Positions 32,803 to 41,791 of a stretch of DNA of 64,000 bases are shown in pieces. The notes below the pieces were generated by a model. That model was not told where the DNA came from. It ran no database searches and saw only the letters and a program-made list of their open reading frames with translations. The DNA lies in assembly GCF_900101765.1 (NCBI RefSeq), contig NZ_LT627735.1, forward strand, positions 2,759,501 through 2,823,500. The letters run 5' to 3'. The first letter of the stretch is position 1; every line of letters begins with the position of its first letter. The translations under genes were made by a program, and so were the position numbers. The DNA is from Nonlabens sp. Hel1_33_55 (GTDB taxonomy: Bacteria; Bacteroidota; Bacteroidia; Flavobacteriales; Flavobacteriaceae).

Positions 32803-33786
32803 ATGACATCACTGGAAAACTTACGAACCCAATTTTTAGACTATCTGCAGCAAAGTGTTGCAAAAACAGAACCTTCTGGTTTGTATGATCCTATCCATTA
32901 CATTCTGGAATTAGGCGGCAAACGCTTGCGACCTCTATTGACTTTGATGAGTGCAGAAATGTATGGTGCCACCGCTAACAAAGCCATGGATGCTGCTGTA
33001 GCTATTGAGGTATTTCACAATTTTACCTTATTGCACGATGATATCATGGACGCAGCAGACTTGCGTCGTGGAAAGGCCACCGTACATAAAAAGTGGGATG
33101 TAAATACGGGAATTTTGAGCGGTGACGCAATGATGATTATGGCTTATCAGCGATTTCTATCCTACGACAAGGAAGCTTTTTACGACTTGAATCAGCTTTT
33201 TTCTAAAACGGCACTTGAGGTTTGTGAAGGCCAGCAATACGATGTGGATTTTGAGACAAGAAATGATGTAACGGTTGAGGAATATTTACTCATGATCAAG
33301 CTCAAGACATCAGTTCTTGTGGGTTGTGCGCTTCAAATGGGAGCAATCATCGCTGGAAAGGATAAGACTGAACAAGAAAAAATATACAAGTATGGCATTG
33401 AATTGGGAATGGCTTTCCAACTGATGGATGATTATCTGGACGCATTCGGTGATCCAGAGACTTTTGGTAAAGAAGTTGGCGGTGATATACGTGAGAACAA
33501 AAAGACCTATCTCTTTCTTAAATCAATAGAAGACGAAGATGTTTCTAGAGAATTGAAGGTTCTTTTTACATTGGACTACAATCGACTTACTAGTGATCAA
33601 ATAGCCGATAAAAAAGATCGCGCCAAAGAACTTTTTGTCAATAGTGGTGGAGCCAATAGAACGCTCGAAGCTATCAAGGATTACACAGATAAAGCCCTAG
33701 CTACGATTCAATCTTTAGATATCTCTGATGAGAATAAATCCATTTTGAAAAAGTTCTCTGAAGATTTGATGTCCAGAATAAGCTAA
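32803..33786 (+). CDS. Polyprenyl diphosphate synthase
   Basis: 327 residues. Trans-isoprenyl synthase extending allylic diphosphates with IPP. First aspartate motif HDDIMDAADLRRG (Asp79, 80, 83), second FQLMDDYLDAFGD (about residue 206-218), and GGKRLRP (38-44) for IPP binding. Chain length is not certain: small residues before the first motif fit a long-chain (menaquinone side-chain) synthase. Uses isoprenoid units whose pathway starts with dxs elsewhere in the window. The next gene follows after two bases. Confidence 0.9.
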   Translation: MTSLENLRTQFLDYLQQSVAKTEPSGLYDPIHYILELGGKRLRPLLTLMSAEMYGATANKAMDAAVAIEVFHNFTLLHDDIMDAADLRRGKATVHKKWDVNTGILSGDAMMIMAYQRFLSYDKEAFYDLNQLFSKTALEVCEGQQYDVDFETRNDVTVEEYLLMIKLKTSVLVGCALQMGAIIAGKDKTEQEKIYKYGIELGMAFQLMDDYLDAFGDPETFGKEVGGDIRENKKTYLFLKSIEDEDVSRELKVLFTLDYNRLTSDQIADKKDRAKELFVNSGGANRTLEAIKDYTDKALATIQSLDISDENKSILKKFSEDLMSRIS

Positions 33787-33788
33787 TC

Positions 33789-34088
33789 ATGGAACTTGTT
33801 CGCATTCAGGAAAAGTTAGAGTCCAAGCATCATATTTTTATGGTGTATCGCAATCAGGTGAATAAGGATCTGGAACGATCAGGATTTGAAGCTATTCATG
33901 AAAACAAACCACAGGAGTTTTTAGAAGCTCTTTTTAAGTTATTGAGTGAAGCGATTGAAGACGAAGATCCTAAGCTCCAACAATTATATTACCTCGCAGA
34001 TGTCCAAGAAAAAAACCTAGAACATGGAATTGTTCTAGGTTTTCTATCCAGAGAATGGATCAAAATTAAATATCGATTGAATCAGTAA
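33789..34088 (+). CDS. Hypothetical protein, co-transcribed with polyprenyl synthase
   Basis: 99 residues, all-helical in appearance with no signal peptide (MELVRIQEKLESKHHIFMVY; EFLEALFKLLSEAIEDEDPK). Starts two bases after the polyprenyl synthase stop, so it shares that transcript. No family recognised. The last third of the gene contains a 13-bp hairpin followed by T-rich sequence that looks like an intrinsic terminator. Confidence 0.65.
   Translation: MELVRIQEKLESKHHIFMVYRNQVNKDLERSGFEAIHENKPQEFLEALFKLLSEAIEDEDPKLQQLYYLADVQEKNLEHGIVLGFLSREWIKIKYRLNQ
34012..34043 (+). terminator. Terminator-like hairpin inside a coding sequence
   Basis: Perfect 13-bp arms AAAACCTAGAACA / TGTTCTAGGTTTT around TGGAAT, with A-rich upstream and T-rich downstream flanks, ending 45 bases before the gene's stop. 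Symmetric, so it could act on either strand. Confidence 0.4.
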
Positions 34089-34125
34089 GGGCTGGATGAC
34101 CAGCCCAAACCAATCATCAACAAAA

Positions 34126-35175
34126 TTATCTGTTCATCTCTTCATTATATTCTTCAGTTGCATCGTTAACGCGCTCCTGCATAGTTTGATTAGAATTACT
34201 ATTGAATTCTTCCATGAATTCTTCAATAGCGTCATTTTTTTGATCATCATACTTTTTGCGTGATTTGATCAACTCTTTGTTTAGATCATAAAGTGCCTCA
34301 TCAATTTCTTCTAGATTTTCTAAGTTTTCTTCAGTATCTACATTATTCTTTTCCTGCTCATACTCTTTCATTTCCTTTTGCACGTCTGCTACAGCATCCA
34401 TGACATCGTCAATCTTTAAGTAAGCTGGCATTCTATTCACCATTTCATTAAAACTGGTTCTTAGTGTTTTTTGATAACTATCTTTTTCAGTATTTGATGC
34501 TTCATTCATTGCCATCCAGTCATTTTGTACCGTTCCATAATTTTCAAAATTGATAATGGTGATATATCCTTCGTCATCATAATTAACGTTATCTACAAAA
34601 TCTCTGTAAGCATCATAATCGATAGTGGTGTCATTTTCCAGACTCAATCTTACATCAACAATCTCATCATTCAAATCCTGCACCGCTTCCTCAACATTTA
34701 CCATGCGGTTTTTAAGAGTAGCTTTAGTTACATCATCGTTGTTTTGAGCTGCTTTGAATCTATCCATTGCATTTTTAACATCATCTACTTCTTTCATTAC
34801 TAGATTAGTTTTCAAATATGCTGGCATTCTATCTACAAATGTTTCAAATGAAGCATAAGCCTTTTCACCATTCATCTTATCCCTTAAGTTTGGACTAGTA
34901 GATAAATTTTTAATATCGTTTTGAAGTTGGCCATACTCTGCAAATCCAGTAATGGAAATATTATTGTCGTTATCAACCGTTACATTTGATTTCATGTCAC
35001 TAGCCATAGTTTCCGCATCTTCACGAGTCACCATCGCTGCTGTTTCCATATTATCTCCATCGTTCAATTCATTATCGTCAGTGACTTCCATAACTAGAAT
35101 ATCATCTGCTTTTTCATCTTTACAGGCTGTAAAAGCAATTGTTGCAGTTAGGAGTGTAAGTAATATCTTTTTCAT
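34126..35175 (-). CDS. Lipoprotein with two internal helical repeats
   Basis: 349 residues. Signal peptide and lipobox FTAC (Cys17), acidic linker, then two similar units: residues about 75-160 and 190-285 each contain a Phe-rich ISITGF/ITIINF strand, FETFVDRMPAYLK or FNEMVNRMPAYLK, and a V(D/M)xVxxVxxxM helix. The C-terminus is a charged coiled coil. No known family identified. It has its own short 5' region and ends opposite the convergent 33789-34088 gene, separated by a small GGGCTGG/CCAGCCC hairpin (34089-34106). Confidence 0.7.
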   Translation of the reverse strand: MKKILLTLLTATIAFTACKDEKADDILVMEVTDDNELNDGDNMETAAMVTREDAETMASDMKSNVTVDNDNNISITGFAEYGQLQNDIKNLSTSPNLRDKMNGEKAYASFETFVDRMPAYLKTNLVMKEVDDVKNAMDRFKAAQNNDDVTKATLKNRMVNVEEAVQDLNDEIVDVRLSLENDTTIDYDAYRDFVDNVNYDDEGYITIINFENYGTVQNDWMAMNEASNTEKDSYQKTLRTSFNEMVNRMPAYLKIDDVMDAVADVQKEMKEYEQEKNNVDTEENLENLEEIDEALYDLNKELIKSRKKYDDQKNDAIEEFMEEFNSNSNQTMQERVNDATEEYNEEMNR

Positions 35176-35331
35176 TCTTGTTTTTTGTTTGCAACAAGTA
35201 TAAGCACATAATGTAGGAAATATCCTTAATTAATTCACAAGTCCCTTTGATAGCCCTGATTGTCAACAATAAATTAACAATTAGAGGAAAATCATTAATG
35301 ATTGATTAACAAACTTGGTATGCACTTGTTT

Positions 35332-35976
35332 TTAATGGATTCTGTTTGCCCATTCTATTGCAGGTATCATCCATGCATCTAACGCTCTAAATAAAAACCC
35401 GTGACCCAGACCCGTATTTATTTCTAGATCTTCATAATCAGCATTATTACACGTAGAATTGTTATTTCTTGACAAGCCTGAGGTCCCAGCAGAATCTGAT
35501 TTTTCGTAAATATTCAAGATATTACCACACCAGTTGATGTCGGGAATTTGCTCGATATCGCTTTCGCGAAAGCTGCCTACAAAAACATAATTGAGTTCTG
35601 AATTGTTTGCGATAGTAGAAACGTATTGCGCAATGTAGCCGCCTTTTGAAGTGCCGACTACGGTGATATTTTTTGCTGGAACTTCTTTGTTGATCAAGCT
35701 GTCCACTTGTTTAACGACTATCTCCGCATACTCTCGAGAATTTACATTAGTCATTCTCTTATCGCTTAAGGTCACGAATCCATTGTCTCTAAATTTATTT
35801 AAGATTTCATGGTATTCTACACGGCCATGATCTGGATGTTCATCAGCAATGTCATGAGTTTCAAGAAACGCGTTGTGTAGAAAGATGATGTATTTGTCAT
35901 CAATATTTGGCTGTGATATTAGTTGCTGGGAAGAGAAGGTTAAGAATAATACCGCCGCTAATTTGATGTTTTTCAT
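35332..35976 (-). CDS. Secreted alpha/beta-hydrolase-fold protein
   Basis: 214 residues. Signal peptide 1-21. VVGTSKGGY carries the nucleophile elbow (GxSxG, Ser in GTSKG) and GLGHGF near the C-terminus can supply the catalytic His. Starts on the base next to the stop of the upstream esterase-like gene, so the two are translationally coupled. Substrate unknown. A 15/16 palindrome copy encodes SFRES. Confidence 0.65.
   Translation of the reverse strand: MKNIKLAAVLFLTFSSQQLISQPNIDDKYIIFLHNAFLETHDIADEHPDHGRVEYHEILNKFRDNGFVTLSDKRMTNVNSREYAEIVVKQVDSLINKEVPAKNITVVGTSKGGYIAQYVSTIANNSELNYVFVGSFRESDIEQIPDINWCGNILNIYEKSDSAGTSGLSRNNNSTCNNADYEDLEINTGLGHGFLFRALDAWMIPAIEWANRIH
35559..35574. repeat. 16-bp iterated palindrome, copy 12 (last base T instead of G)
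   Basis: Inside the 35332-35976 hydrolase gene; FRES frame. Confidence 0.85.
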
Positions 35977-36822
35977 TTATTGCACTGTAAGCAGTTTGCT
36001 GATCAAATCAATAAAGATTTCGTTCCATTTTTTATAATCATGACCGCCAGTGTATTGCTTGATTTCCGAAAATTGAGATAACTGCTTAAACTTCTCTTTC
36101 AAAAAATTAGCATCATCTTTTAAAAACATGGGTTCTTCACTTCCGTATTGTAAATACAGTCTTGGATATGCCACGCCTTGTTGCCAGTTGTTGGTTTGAA
36201 TGTCTCCACCAAAAGTGGATAGACTGATATAAGTTCCAATAATGTCAGGATAATTATTCAATAAACTCATACCGAATCCAGCACCATTTGACACCCCATA
36301 GAAATAACGATCATTTTTTGTTAGCTCTTGTTTGAACTCTTTTTCTATATGGGTTATGAACTCATTTTTAAAATAGAGCATGTGATTTTGATATCTATTA
36401 GCAAGAGATGGGTTTTCTATGCTATCGGGTTGCATATCTATGTATTCAAAATTCCGAAATTGTAAGTATACTTTTTCACCGTTACCCATGGTAGTGCTTG
36501 TACTATCTGCAATTTTATTGTTAGCGTGACTCGCAACAAAAATGAAAGGTTCGATGATTTTGTTTTCAATTAAAGAATCTAAGGTTTTCTTCAAAAGGCC
36601 TTTATCGATGTTTTTGCTACCATCCGTTGCGTACATGATTTGATAGTGTTTATTGACGTCAAAATCATTAGGTAAATAGATATTATGAGAGCGATATTCA
36701 GATAAGGCGGCACTATAAATTGAGTCGGTATAAAATTGAGATTCACTGCCGATTGTTTTCTTTGGTTTATGATGGCATGACAAAACCGTTAGTGCTATAA
36801 ATATGAAAATGGTTAACCTCAT
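35977..36822 (-). CDS. Esterase-D/enterochelin-esterase-like lipoprotein
   Basis: 281 residues. Lipobox VLSC (Cys16). Layout of the PF00756 esterase family: YRSHNIYLPNDFD near the N-terminus, the nucleophile elbow GVSNGAGFGMSLL, and a late GGHDYKKW with the catalytic His. Such proteins act in the periplasm or at the surface on acyl esters; siderophore cleavage is possible but not shown. Upstream partner of the coupled hydrolase at 35332. Confidence 0.75.
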   Translation of the reverse strand: MRLTIFIFIALTVLSCHHKPKKTIGSESQFYTDSIYSAALSEYRSHNIYLPNDFDVNKHYQIMYATDGSKNIDKGLLKKTLDSLIENKIIEPFIFVASHANNKIADSTSTTMGNGEKVYLQFRNFEYIDMQPDSIENPSLANRYQNHMLYFKNEFITHIEKEFKQELTKNDRYFYGVSNGAGFGMSLLNNYPDIIGTYISLSTFGGDIQTNNWQQGVAYPRLYLQYGSEEPMFLKDDANFLKEKFKQLSQFSEIKQYTGGHDYKKWNEIFIDLISKLLTVQ

Positions 36823-36840
36823 GGGACTTTAGATTTTGAT

Positions 36841-37392
36841 TTAAAAAAGCACCCTAACAAATGGCTGCAATCCATTCCTGTAAACACTTCGATCTTCATC
36901 AAACAAGACATCGTACCGCACACCTATTACAATGGGGCCATTGGAATAACCAGCACCTAGAAACAAAGCCGGCACCCAGTAATTATCATCAATGAATTGA
37001 TCATCTTCAAAATTTCTATTAACATTGAGAATCTCAAAATCAGAGCTCAGCTGTATTTCTCGTATAGGTTGAAATATGCCGATCAAGCTACCACCTAGAA
37101 TAGTACTGGTAAAATCCAAACCATCGTTAAATCCATTACGATTATCAAAATTGCGTTTGACATAACTTCCATTCAAACCTACGCCAACTCCTATATAAGG
37201 ATTGACTTGATAAATAGCTTGTGGTGCTACTTGAACCGCAGTATAGCCAGTGCTAAAATTCAATCCAAGATTACCACCATAACGTACGCGACTCCAGAAG
37301 TCAGAAGGAACATCTTGTGCAAAGACAGTGGCGCAGATTGAAATCCCAAAAAGAAAGGTGATTATCAGTTTTTTAGAGAAAATAGAACTCAT
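36841..37392 (-). CDS. Outer-membrane beta-barrel-like protein
   Basis: 183 residues, signal peptide 1-25, then alternating hydrophobic/polar strands (GGNLGLNFSTGYTAVQVAPQ; IGVGVGLNGSYV; FLGAGYSNGPIVIGVRYDVLF) ending in Phe, as expected for a small 8-strand barrel. Faces away from sucA with a 111-base divergent region. No enzyme motif; homologues beside sucA are sometimes mis-named after that gene. Confidence 0.65.
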   Translation of the reverse strand: MSSIFSKKLIITFLFGISICATVFAQDVPSDFWSRVRYGGNLGLNFSTGYTAVQVAPQAIYQVNPYIGVGVGLNGSYVKRNFDNRNGFNDGLDFTSTILGGSLIGIFQPIREIQLSSDFEILNVNRNFEDDQFIDDNYWVPALFLGAGYSNGPIVIGVRYDVLFDEDRSVYRNGLQPFVRVLF

Positions 37393-37457
37393 ATTTAATG
37401 ATTATGATGCAATAGTTATAAATATACAAAACGCTATGCCGTACAAAGCCAATTCTT

Positions 37458-37465
37458 TACTTTTG
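37458..37465 (+). promoter_or_regulatory. -7 promoter element (TACTTTTG) for sucA
   Basis: Exact TAnnTTTG, 38 bases before ATG 37504. No -33 TTG at the right spacing. Confidence 0.45.
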
Positions 37466-37503
37466 CTATAATTATCGAAAACGGGAACTTTCCCGATAGA
37501 TTT

Positions 37504-40260
37504 ATGGATAAATTTTCTTTTCTAAATGCAGCTCACACTGCATTCTTTGCACAACTTTACGATGAATACTTAGTCAATCCTGATCGTGTGGAGCCCTCAT
37601 GGCGCGCATTCTTTCAAGGGTTTGATTTTGGAATGGAGTCTGCTGGTGACGGCGATGTACAAGTAGTATATGAAGATAGAGGCGAGACTAAAACCGTAGA
37701 CGTATCTGAAAAGATGCGCAAGGAGTTTGAAGTCGTTCAACTTATTGATGGTTATAGAACCCGTGGGCACTTGTTTACAAAAACGAACCCAGTTAGGGAA
37801 CGCCGCAAGTATGAGCCTAGTTTAGAACTTTCCAATTTTGGATTGTCAGATTCAGATTTGAATACAGAATTTGAATCTGGTGAGTTGATAGGTCTTGGCA
37901 AAACAACGCTCAAGGCTATTGTCAACCACTTGAAACAAGTGTATTGTGAGAGTATTGGAGTTGAGTACATGTATGTGCGCTCTCCAGAACAACTCAAATG
38001 GATACAAAGCTGGTTGCACCGCAATAACAATCATCCAGAATTCGATAAATCAGAGAAATTACAGATACTTAAGAAACTCAATGAAGCAGTTTCTTTTGAA
38101 TCTTTTTTACATACTAAGTATGTTGGACAGAAGCGTTTCTCCTTAGAAGGAAACGAATCACTGATTCCAGCACTAGATAGCTTGATTGAAAATGCTGCCA
38201 ACAATGGTGTCAACCAGTTTGTATTGGGAATGGCGCACCGTGGTCGTTTAAATGTTTTGAGTAACATTTTCGGTAAGCCTGTTTCTGATATATTTTCAGA
38301 ATTTGACGGTAAGGACTATGAGCAGGACATTTTTGATGGTGACGTAAAATATCACTTGGGCTACACTAGTAAGCGCAAGACTGACAATGGCAACCAGATC
38401 AATATCAATATTGTTCCCAACCCATCACACTTGGAAACAGTTGGAGCTGTTGTAGAAGGTATTGCGAGAGCAAAACAAGATATGCATACACCAAACGACT
38501 TTTCTAAGGTGTTGCCTATTGTACTTCATGGAGATGCAGCCATTGCAGGTCAAGGGATCGTTTATGAAGTGGTTCAGATGGCAAAATTAGATGCCTATAA
38601 AACCGCAGGTACAATTCACTTAGTAGTGAATAACCAGGTAGGTTTTACAACTAATTATCTAGATGCAAGATCCAGTACCTATTGTACTGACATCGCAAAA
38701 GTGACACTATCACCAGTACTTCACGTAAATGCAGATGATGCAGAAGCTGTGGTACACGCTATGAAGTTTGCTTTTGAATATAGAATGCAGTTCCAGAGTG
38801 ATGTATTTATTGACCTTCTGGGTTATAGAAAATACGGTCACAATGAAGGTGATGAACCTAGATTCACACAGCCACAATTGTACAAGGCGATTAGTAAGCA
38901 TGAGAATCCGCGAGATATCTATGCTGACAAATTGCTGAAAGCTGGAGTGATTGAAGAAGGTGCCGTTGATGAAATGGAGAAGACTTATAAGGATAAGTTG
39001 GAAGATCAATTGGCAACCTCCAGAAAACAAGAGAATACAGTAATAACTCCATTCATGCAAGATGAATGGGAAGGTTATGAAAGCGCAGATGCTGAACAGA
39101 TGATGAAAGTCGTTAAGTCTGGCGTCAAGAAAAAGACCTTAGAAGAGATTACCAAAACCATATCCACCTTACCTAAGGATGAGAACTTCATCCGTAAGAT
39201 CAAGAAGATCGTAGAATCCCGTCAGCAAATGTGGGATGATGATAAACTCGACTGGGCGATGGGTGAACACCTAGCCTATGGATCATTAATGCTGGAAGGC
39301 TACAACGTGAGAATGAGCGGTCAGGATGTAGAACGTGGTACATTTTCACACCGTCATGCGGTAGTGAAATCAGAGAATCACGAACACGAATTTATACTCC
39401 ACAACTTCCTCGATGCAGATGGTATTATGGAGATCTATAACTCACACCTTTCAGAATATGGAGTGGTAGGTTTTGAGTACGGTTATGCCATGGCACAACC
39501 AGAAACATTGACCATTTGGGAAGCTCAGTTTGGAGATTTCTCAAACGGTGCACAGATCATGATTGACCAGTACATCAGTGCTGGTGAGGATAAGTGGAAG
39601 AACCAGAATGGACTGGTCATGTTATTGCCTCATGGTTATGAAGGTCAAGGTGCAGAGCATTCCAGTGCCCGCATGGAGCGTTATTTACAACTATGCGCGC
39701 GAGATAATATGTGGATGGCAAACTGTACCACACCAGCAAATATGTTTCACCTGTTGAGACGCCAGATGTTGGTCAACTACCGCAAGCCACTCGTTGTGTT
39801 TACACCTAAGTCGTTGTTGAGAAGCCCACGTGCAGTAAGCTCTGTTAATGAGTTTGTGAAAGGTCATTTTCAAGAAGTTATTGATGTAGATGGTGACGCT
39901 TTCGCGAAAGCGAAAACCCTAGTATTCACAAGTGGTAAATTCTACTATGATCTATTGGAATATAGAGAAGAACACGACCGCAGTGACGTTGCACTAGTAA
40001 GAGTAGAACAATTGTTCCCACTACCAGTGGATCAAATCAAGAAAGTCATCAAGAAGTACGGCTCCAAGGATGTCGTATGGGCGCAGGAAGAACCACGCAA
40101 CATGGGAGCTTATTCCCACTTGATGCTACACATGCCAGAAACCAGAACATGGCGCGTGTGCTCCAGAAACATGTATGCCGCACCAGCCAGCGGAAGCTCA
40201 ACGAGATCCAAGGCAAGACAGGCACGAGTAATAGAAGACGTATTTAATACCAACAAATAG
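37504..40260 (+). CDS. sucA: 2-oxoglutarate dehydrogenase E1 component
   Basis: 918 residues. TPP-dependent decarboxylase of the TCA-cycle 2-oxoglutarate dehydrogenase complex. N-terminal E2-binding segment (FLNAAHTAFFAQLYDEYLVNP), GMAHRGRLNVLSN, HGDAAIAGQG, NNQVGFTTN, and C-terminal LLPHGYEGQGAEHSSARMER and EEPRNMGAY. Full length. Followed after four bases by sucB, as expected. The iterated palindrome encodes DAFAKAK in the C-terminal third. Confidence 0.97.
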   Translation: MDKFSFLNAAHTAFFAQLYDEYLVNPDRVEPSWRAFFQGFDFGMESAGDGDVQVVYEDRGETKTVDVSEKMRKEFEVVQLIDGYRTRGHLFTKTNPVRERRKYEPSLELSNFGLSDSDLNTEFESGELIGLGKTTLKAIVNHLKQVYCESIGVEYMYVRSPEQLKWIQSWLHRNNNHPEFDKSEKLQILKKLNEAVSFESFLHTKYVGQKRFSLEGNESLIPALDSLIENAANNGVNQFVLGMAHRGRLNVLSNIFGKPVSDIFSEFDGKDYEQDIFDGDVKYHLGYTSKRKTDNGNQININIVPNPSHLETVGAVVEGIARAKQDMHTPNDFSKVLPIVLHGDAAIAGQGIVYEVVQMAKLDAYKTAGTIHLVVNNQVGFTTNYLDARSSTYCTDIAKVTLSPVLHVNADDAEAVVHAMKFAFEYRMQFQSDVFIDLLGYRKYGHNEGDEPRFTQPQLYKAISKHENPRDIYADKLLKAGVIEEGAVDEMEKTYKDKLEDQLATSRKQENTVITPFMQDEWEGYESADAEQMMKVVKSGVKKKTLEEITKTISTLPKDENFIRKIKKIVESRQQMWDDDKLDWAMGEHLAYGSLMLEGYNVRMSGQDVERGTFSHRHAVVKSENHEHEFILHNFLDADGIMEIYNSHLSEYGVVGFEYGYAMAQPETLTIWEAQFGDFSNGAQIMIDQYISAGEDKWKNQNGLVMLLPHGYEGQGAEHSSARMERYLQLCARDNMWMANCTTPANMFHLLRRQMLVNYRKPLVVFTPKSLLRSPRAVSSVNEFVKGHFQEVIDVDGDAFAKAKTLVFTSGKFYYDLLEYREEHDRSDVALVRVEQLFPLPVDQIKKVIKKYGSKDVVWAQEEPRNMGAYSHLMLHMPETRTWRVCSRNMYAAPASGSSTRSKARQARVIEDVFNTNK
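39897..39912. repeat. 16-bp iterated palindrome, copy 13 (perfect)
   Basis: Inside sucA; AFAKA frame. Confidence 0.9.
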
Positions 40261-40264
40261 CATT

Positions 40265-41602
40265 ATGGCTCTAGAAATGAAAGTGCCCTCACCGGGCGAG
40301 TCGATTACAGAAGTAGAAATAGCAGAATGGTTAGTTGCCGATGGTGACTGGGTTGAAAAAGACCAAGCCATTGCAGAGGTTGATAGCGACAAGGCGACAC
40401 TGGAATTACCAGCAGAAGCTAGCGGTATCATTACCTTGAAAGCAGAAGAAGGAGACGCTGTAGCCGTAGGTGCTGTAGTTTGTCTCATAGACACTGAAGC
40501 TGAAAATCCTAACGCTGGAGGATCCAAAGACAAAAAATCTGACGATGATGAAAATGAGGAAGATGCTAAAGATGCACCATCCTCAATGGGTAAAGGCGAT
40601 GAAGGCGGCGGTTATGGCGGTAAACCAGAACAGGAAATAGCTAAAAAAGACGAAAAAACAGAAGACAAAAAGAATTCTCAAAAAGCACCACCACCAGCAG
40701 AAGCAAAAGAAAAAACATATGCAAGTGGTACACCTAGTCCAGCAGCTAAAAAAGCTTTGGATGAAAAAGGGATCGATGCTAAGGATGTTCAAGGAACTGG
40801 TCGCGATGGGAGAATTACAAAAGACGATGCTTTTAAAGCAGAAGGGAAACCATCCATGGGAACTCCAGGAGCTGGATCACGTGGTGAATCCCGTTCCAGA
40901 CTTTCTATGTTGCGCCGTAAAGTAGCAGAGCGTCTAGTAAGTGTCAAGAATGAAACAGCAATGCTAACCACCTTTAACGAGGCTGACATGCATGCGATTT
41001 TTGCGCTAAGAACAGAATATAAAGATGCTTTTAAAGCTAAACATGGAGTAGGCTTAGGATTTATGTCCTTCTTTACAAAAGCAGTAGTCAGAGCACTGGA
41101 CCAATATCCAGCGGTTAATTCCATGATCGATGATAAGGAAATGATCACTTATGATTACAAGGATATTTCCATAGCAGTTTCTGGACCTAAAGGTCTAATG
41201 GTTCCTGTTATTAGAAATGCAGAAAACCTATCTTTTAGAGGTGTGGAGCAGGAAGTGAAGCGACTCGCATTAAGAGCACGCGATGGAGACATCACCGTGG
41301 ACGAAATGACTGGAGGAACATTCACCATCACCAATGGTGGAGTTTTTGGTAGTATGATGAGCACACCAATTATCAATCCACCGCAGAGTGCGATCCTAGG
41401 AATGCACAATATTATCGAGCGACCAGTAGTCATTGATGGCGACATAGTTGCACGTCCTATGATGTACCTAGCCGTTTCTTATGACCATAGAATCATTGAT
41501 GGTAAGGAATCTGTTGGATTCTTGGTTGCGATCAAGGAAGCTTTGGAAAATCCAATTGAACTGTTGATGGATAATGACGTGAAGAAGGCATTGGAATTAT
41601 AG
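40265..41602 (+). CDS. sucB: Dihydrolipoyllysine succinyltransferase (E2 of 2-oxoglutarate dehydrogenase)
   Basis: 445 residues. Lipoyl domain (1-78) with lipoylation site VDSDKATLEL (Lys at about 43); a long, very charged linker rich in Asp, Glu, Lys and Gly (about 80-155); E3-binding domain (ASGTPSPAAKKAL, GTGRDGRITKDD); and the acyltransferase core with HRIIDGKE (catalytic His/Asp) near the C-terminus. Same operon as sucA, ended by the terminator at 41663. Confidence 0.96.
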   Translation: MALEMKVPSPGESITEVEIAEWLVADGDWVEKDQAIAEVDSDKATLELPAEASGIITLKAEEGDAVAVGAVVCLIDTEAENPNAGGSKDKKSDDDENEEDAKDAPSSMGKGDEGGGYGGKPEQEIAKKDEKTEDKKNSQKAPPPAEAKEKTYASGTPSPAAKKALDEKGIDAKDVQGTGRDGRITKDDAFKAEGKPSMGTPGAGSRGESRSRLSMLRRKVAERLVSVKNETAMLTTFNEADMHAIFALRTEYKDAFKAKHGVGLGFMSFFTKAVVRALDQYPAVNSMIDDKEMITYDYKDISIAVSGPKGLMVPVIRNAENLSFRGVEQEVKRLALRARDGDITVDEMTGGTFTITNGGVFGSMMSTPIINPPQSAILGMHNIIERPVVIDGDIVARPMMYLAVSYDHRIIDGKESVGFLVAIKEALENPIELLMDNDVKKALEL

Positions 41603-41662
41603 ATTACCAATTTTTGATTTGCTTTTGCAAATCTTGATTTCTAATTATCGATTATAAAATTG

Positions 41663-41690
41663 AAAAGCGATCTCATTGAGATCGCTTTTT
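41663..41690 (+). terminator. Rho-independent terminator after sucAB
   Basis: 12-bp stem AAAAGCGATCTC / GAGATCGCTTTT, loop ATT, ending in T. A second hairpin GATTTGC-TTTT-GCAAATC lies at 41616-41633. Confidence 0.8.
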
Positions 41691-41699
41691 GTTTTATCT

Positions 41700-41715
41700 C
41701 GCTTTCGCGAAAGCG
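41700..41715. repeat. 16-bp iterated palindrome, copy 14 (perfect)
   Basis: Intergenic, ten bases after the sucAB terminator stem. Confidence 0.9.
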
Positions 41716-41791
41716 TAACATTTTCAATCAAATCTATGCAAGAGCTAGAATCTCTAAGTATCTTGTCCATCGATTATTTAAGTGTATAGCC

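Noticed and set aside
41660..41791. Longer N-terminus for the SMP-30 lipoprotein
   Set aside because: It would translate through a terminator stem and a palindrome copy; ATG 41792 starts a clear lipoprotein signal.
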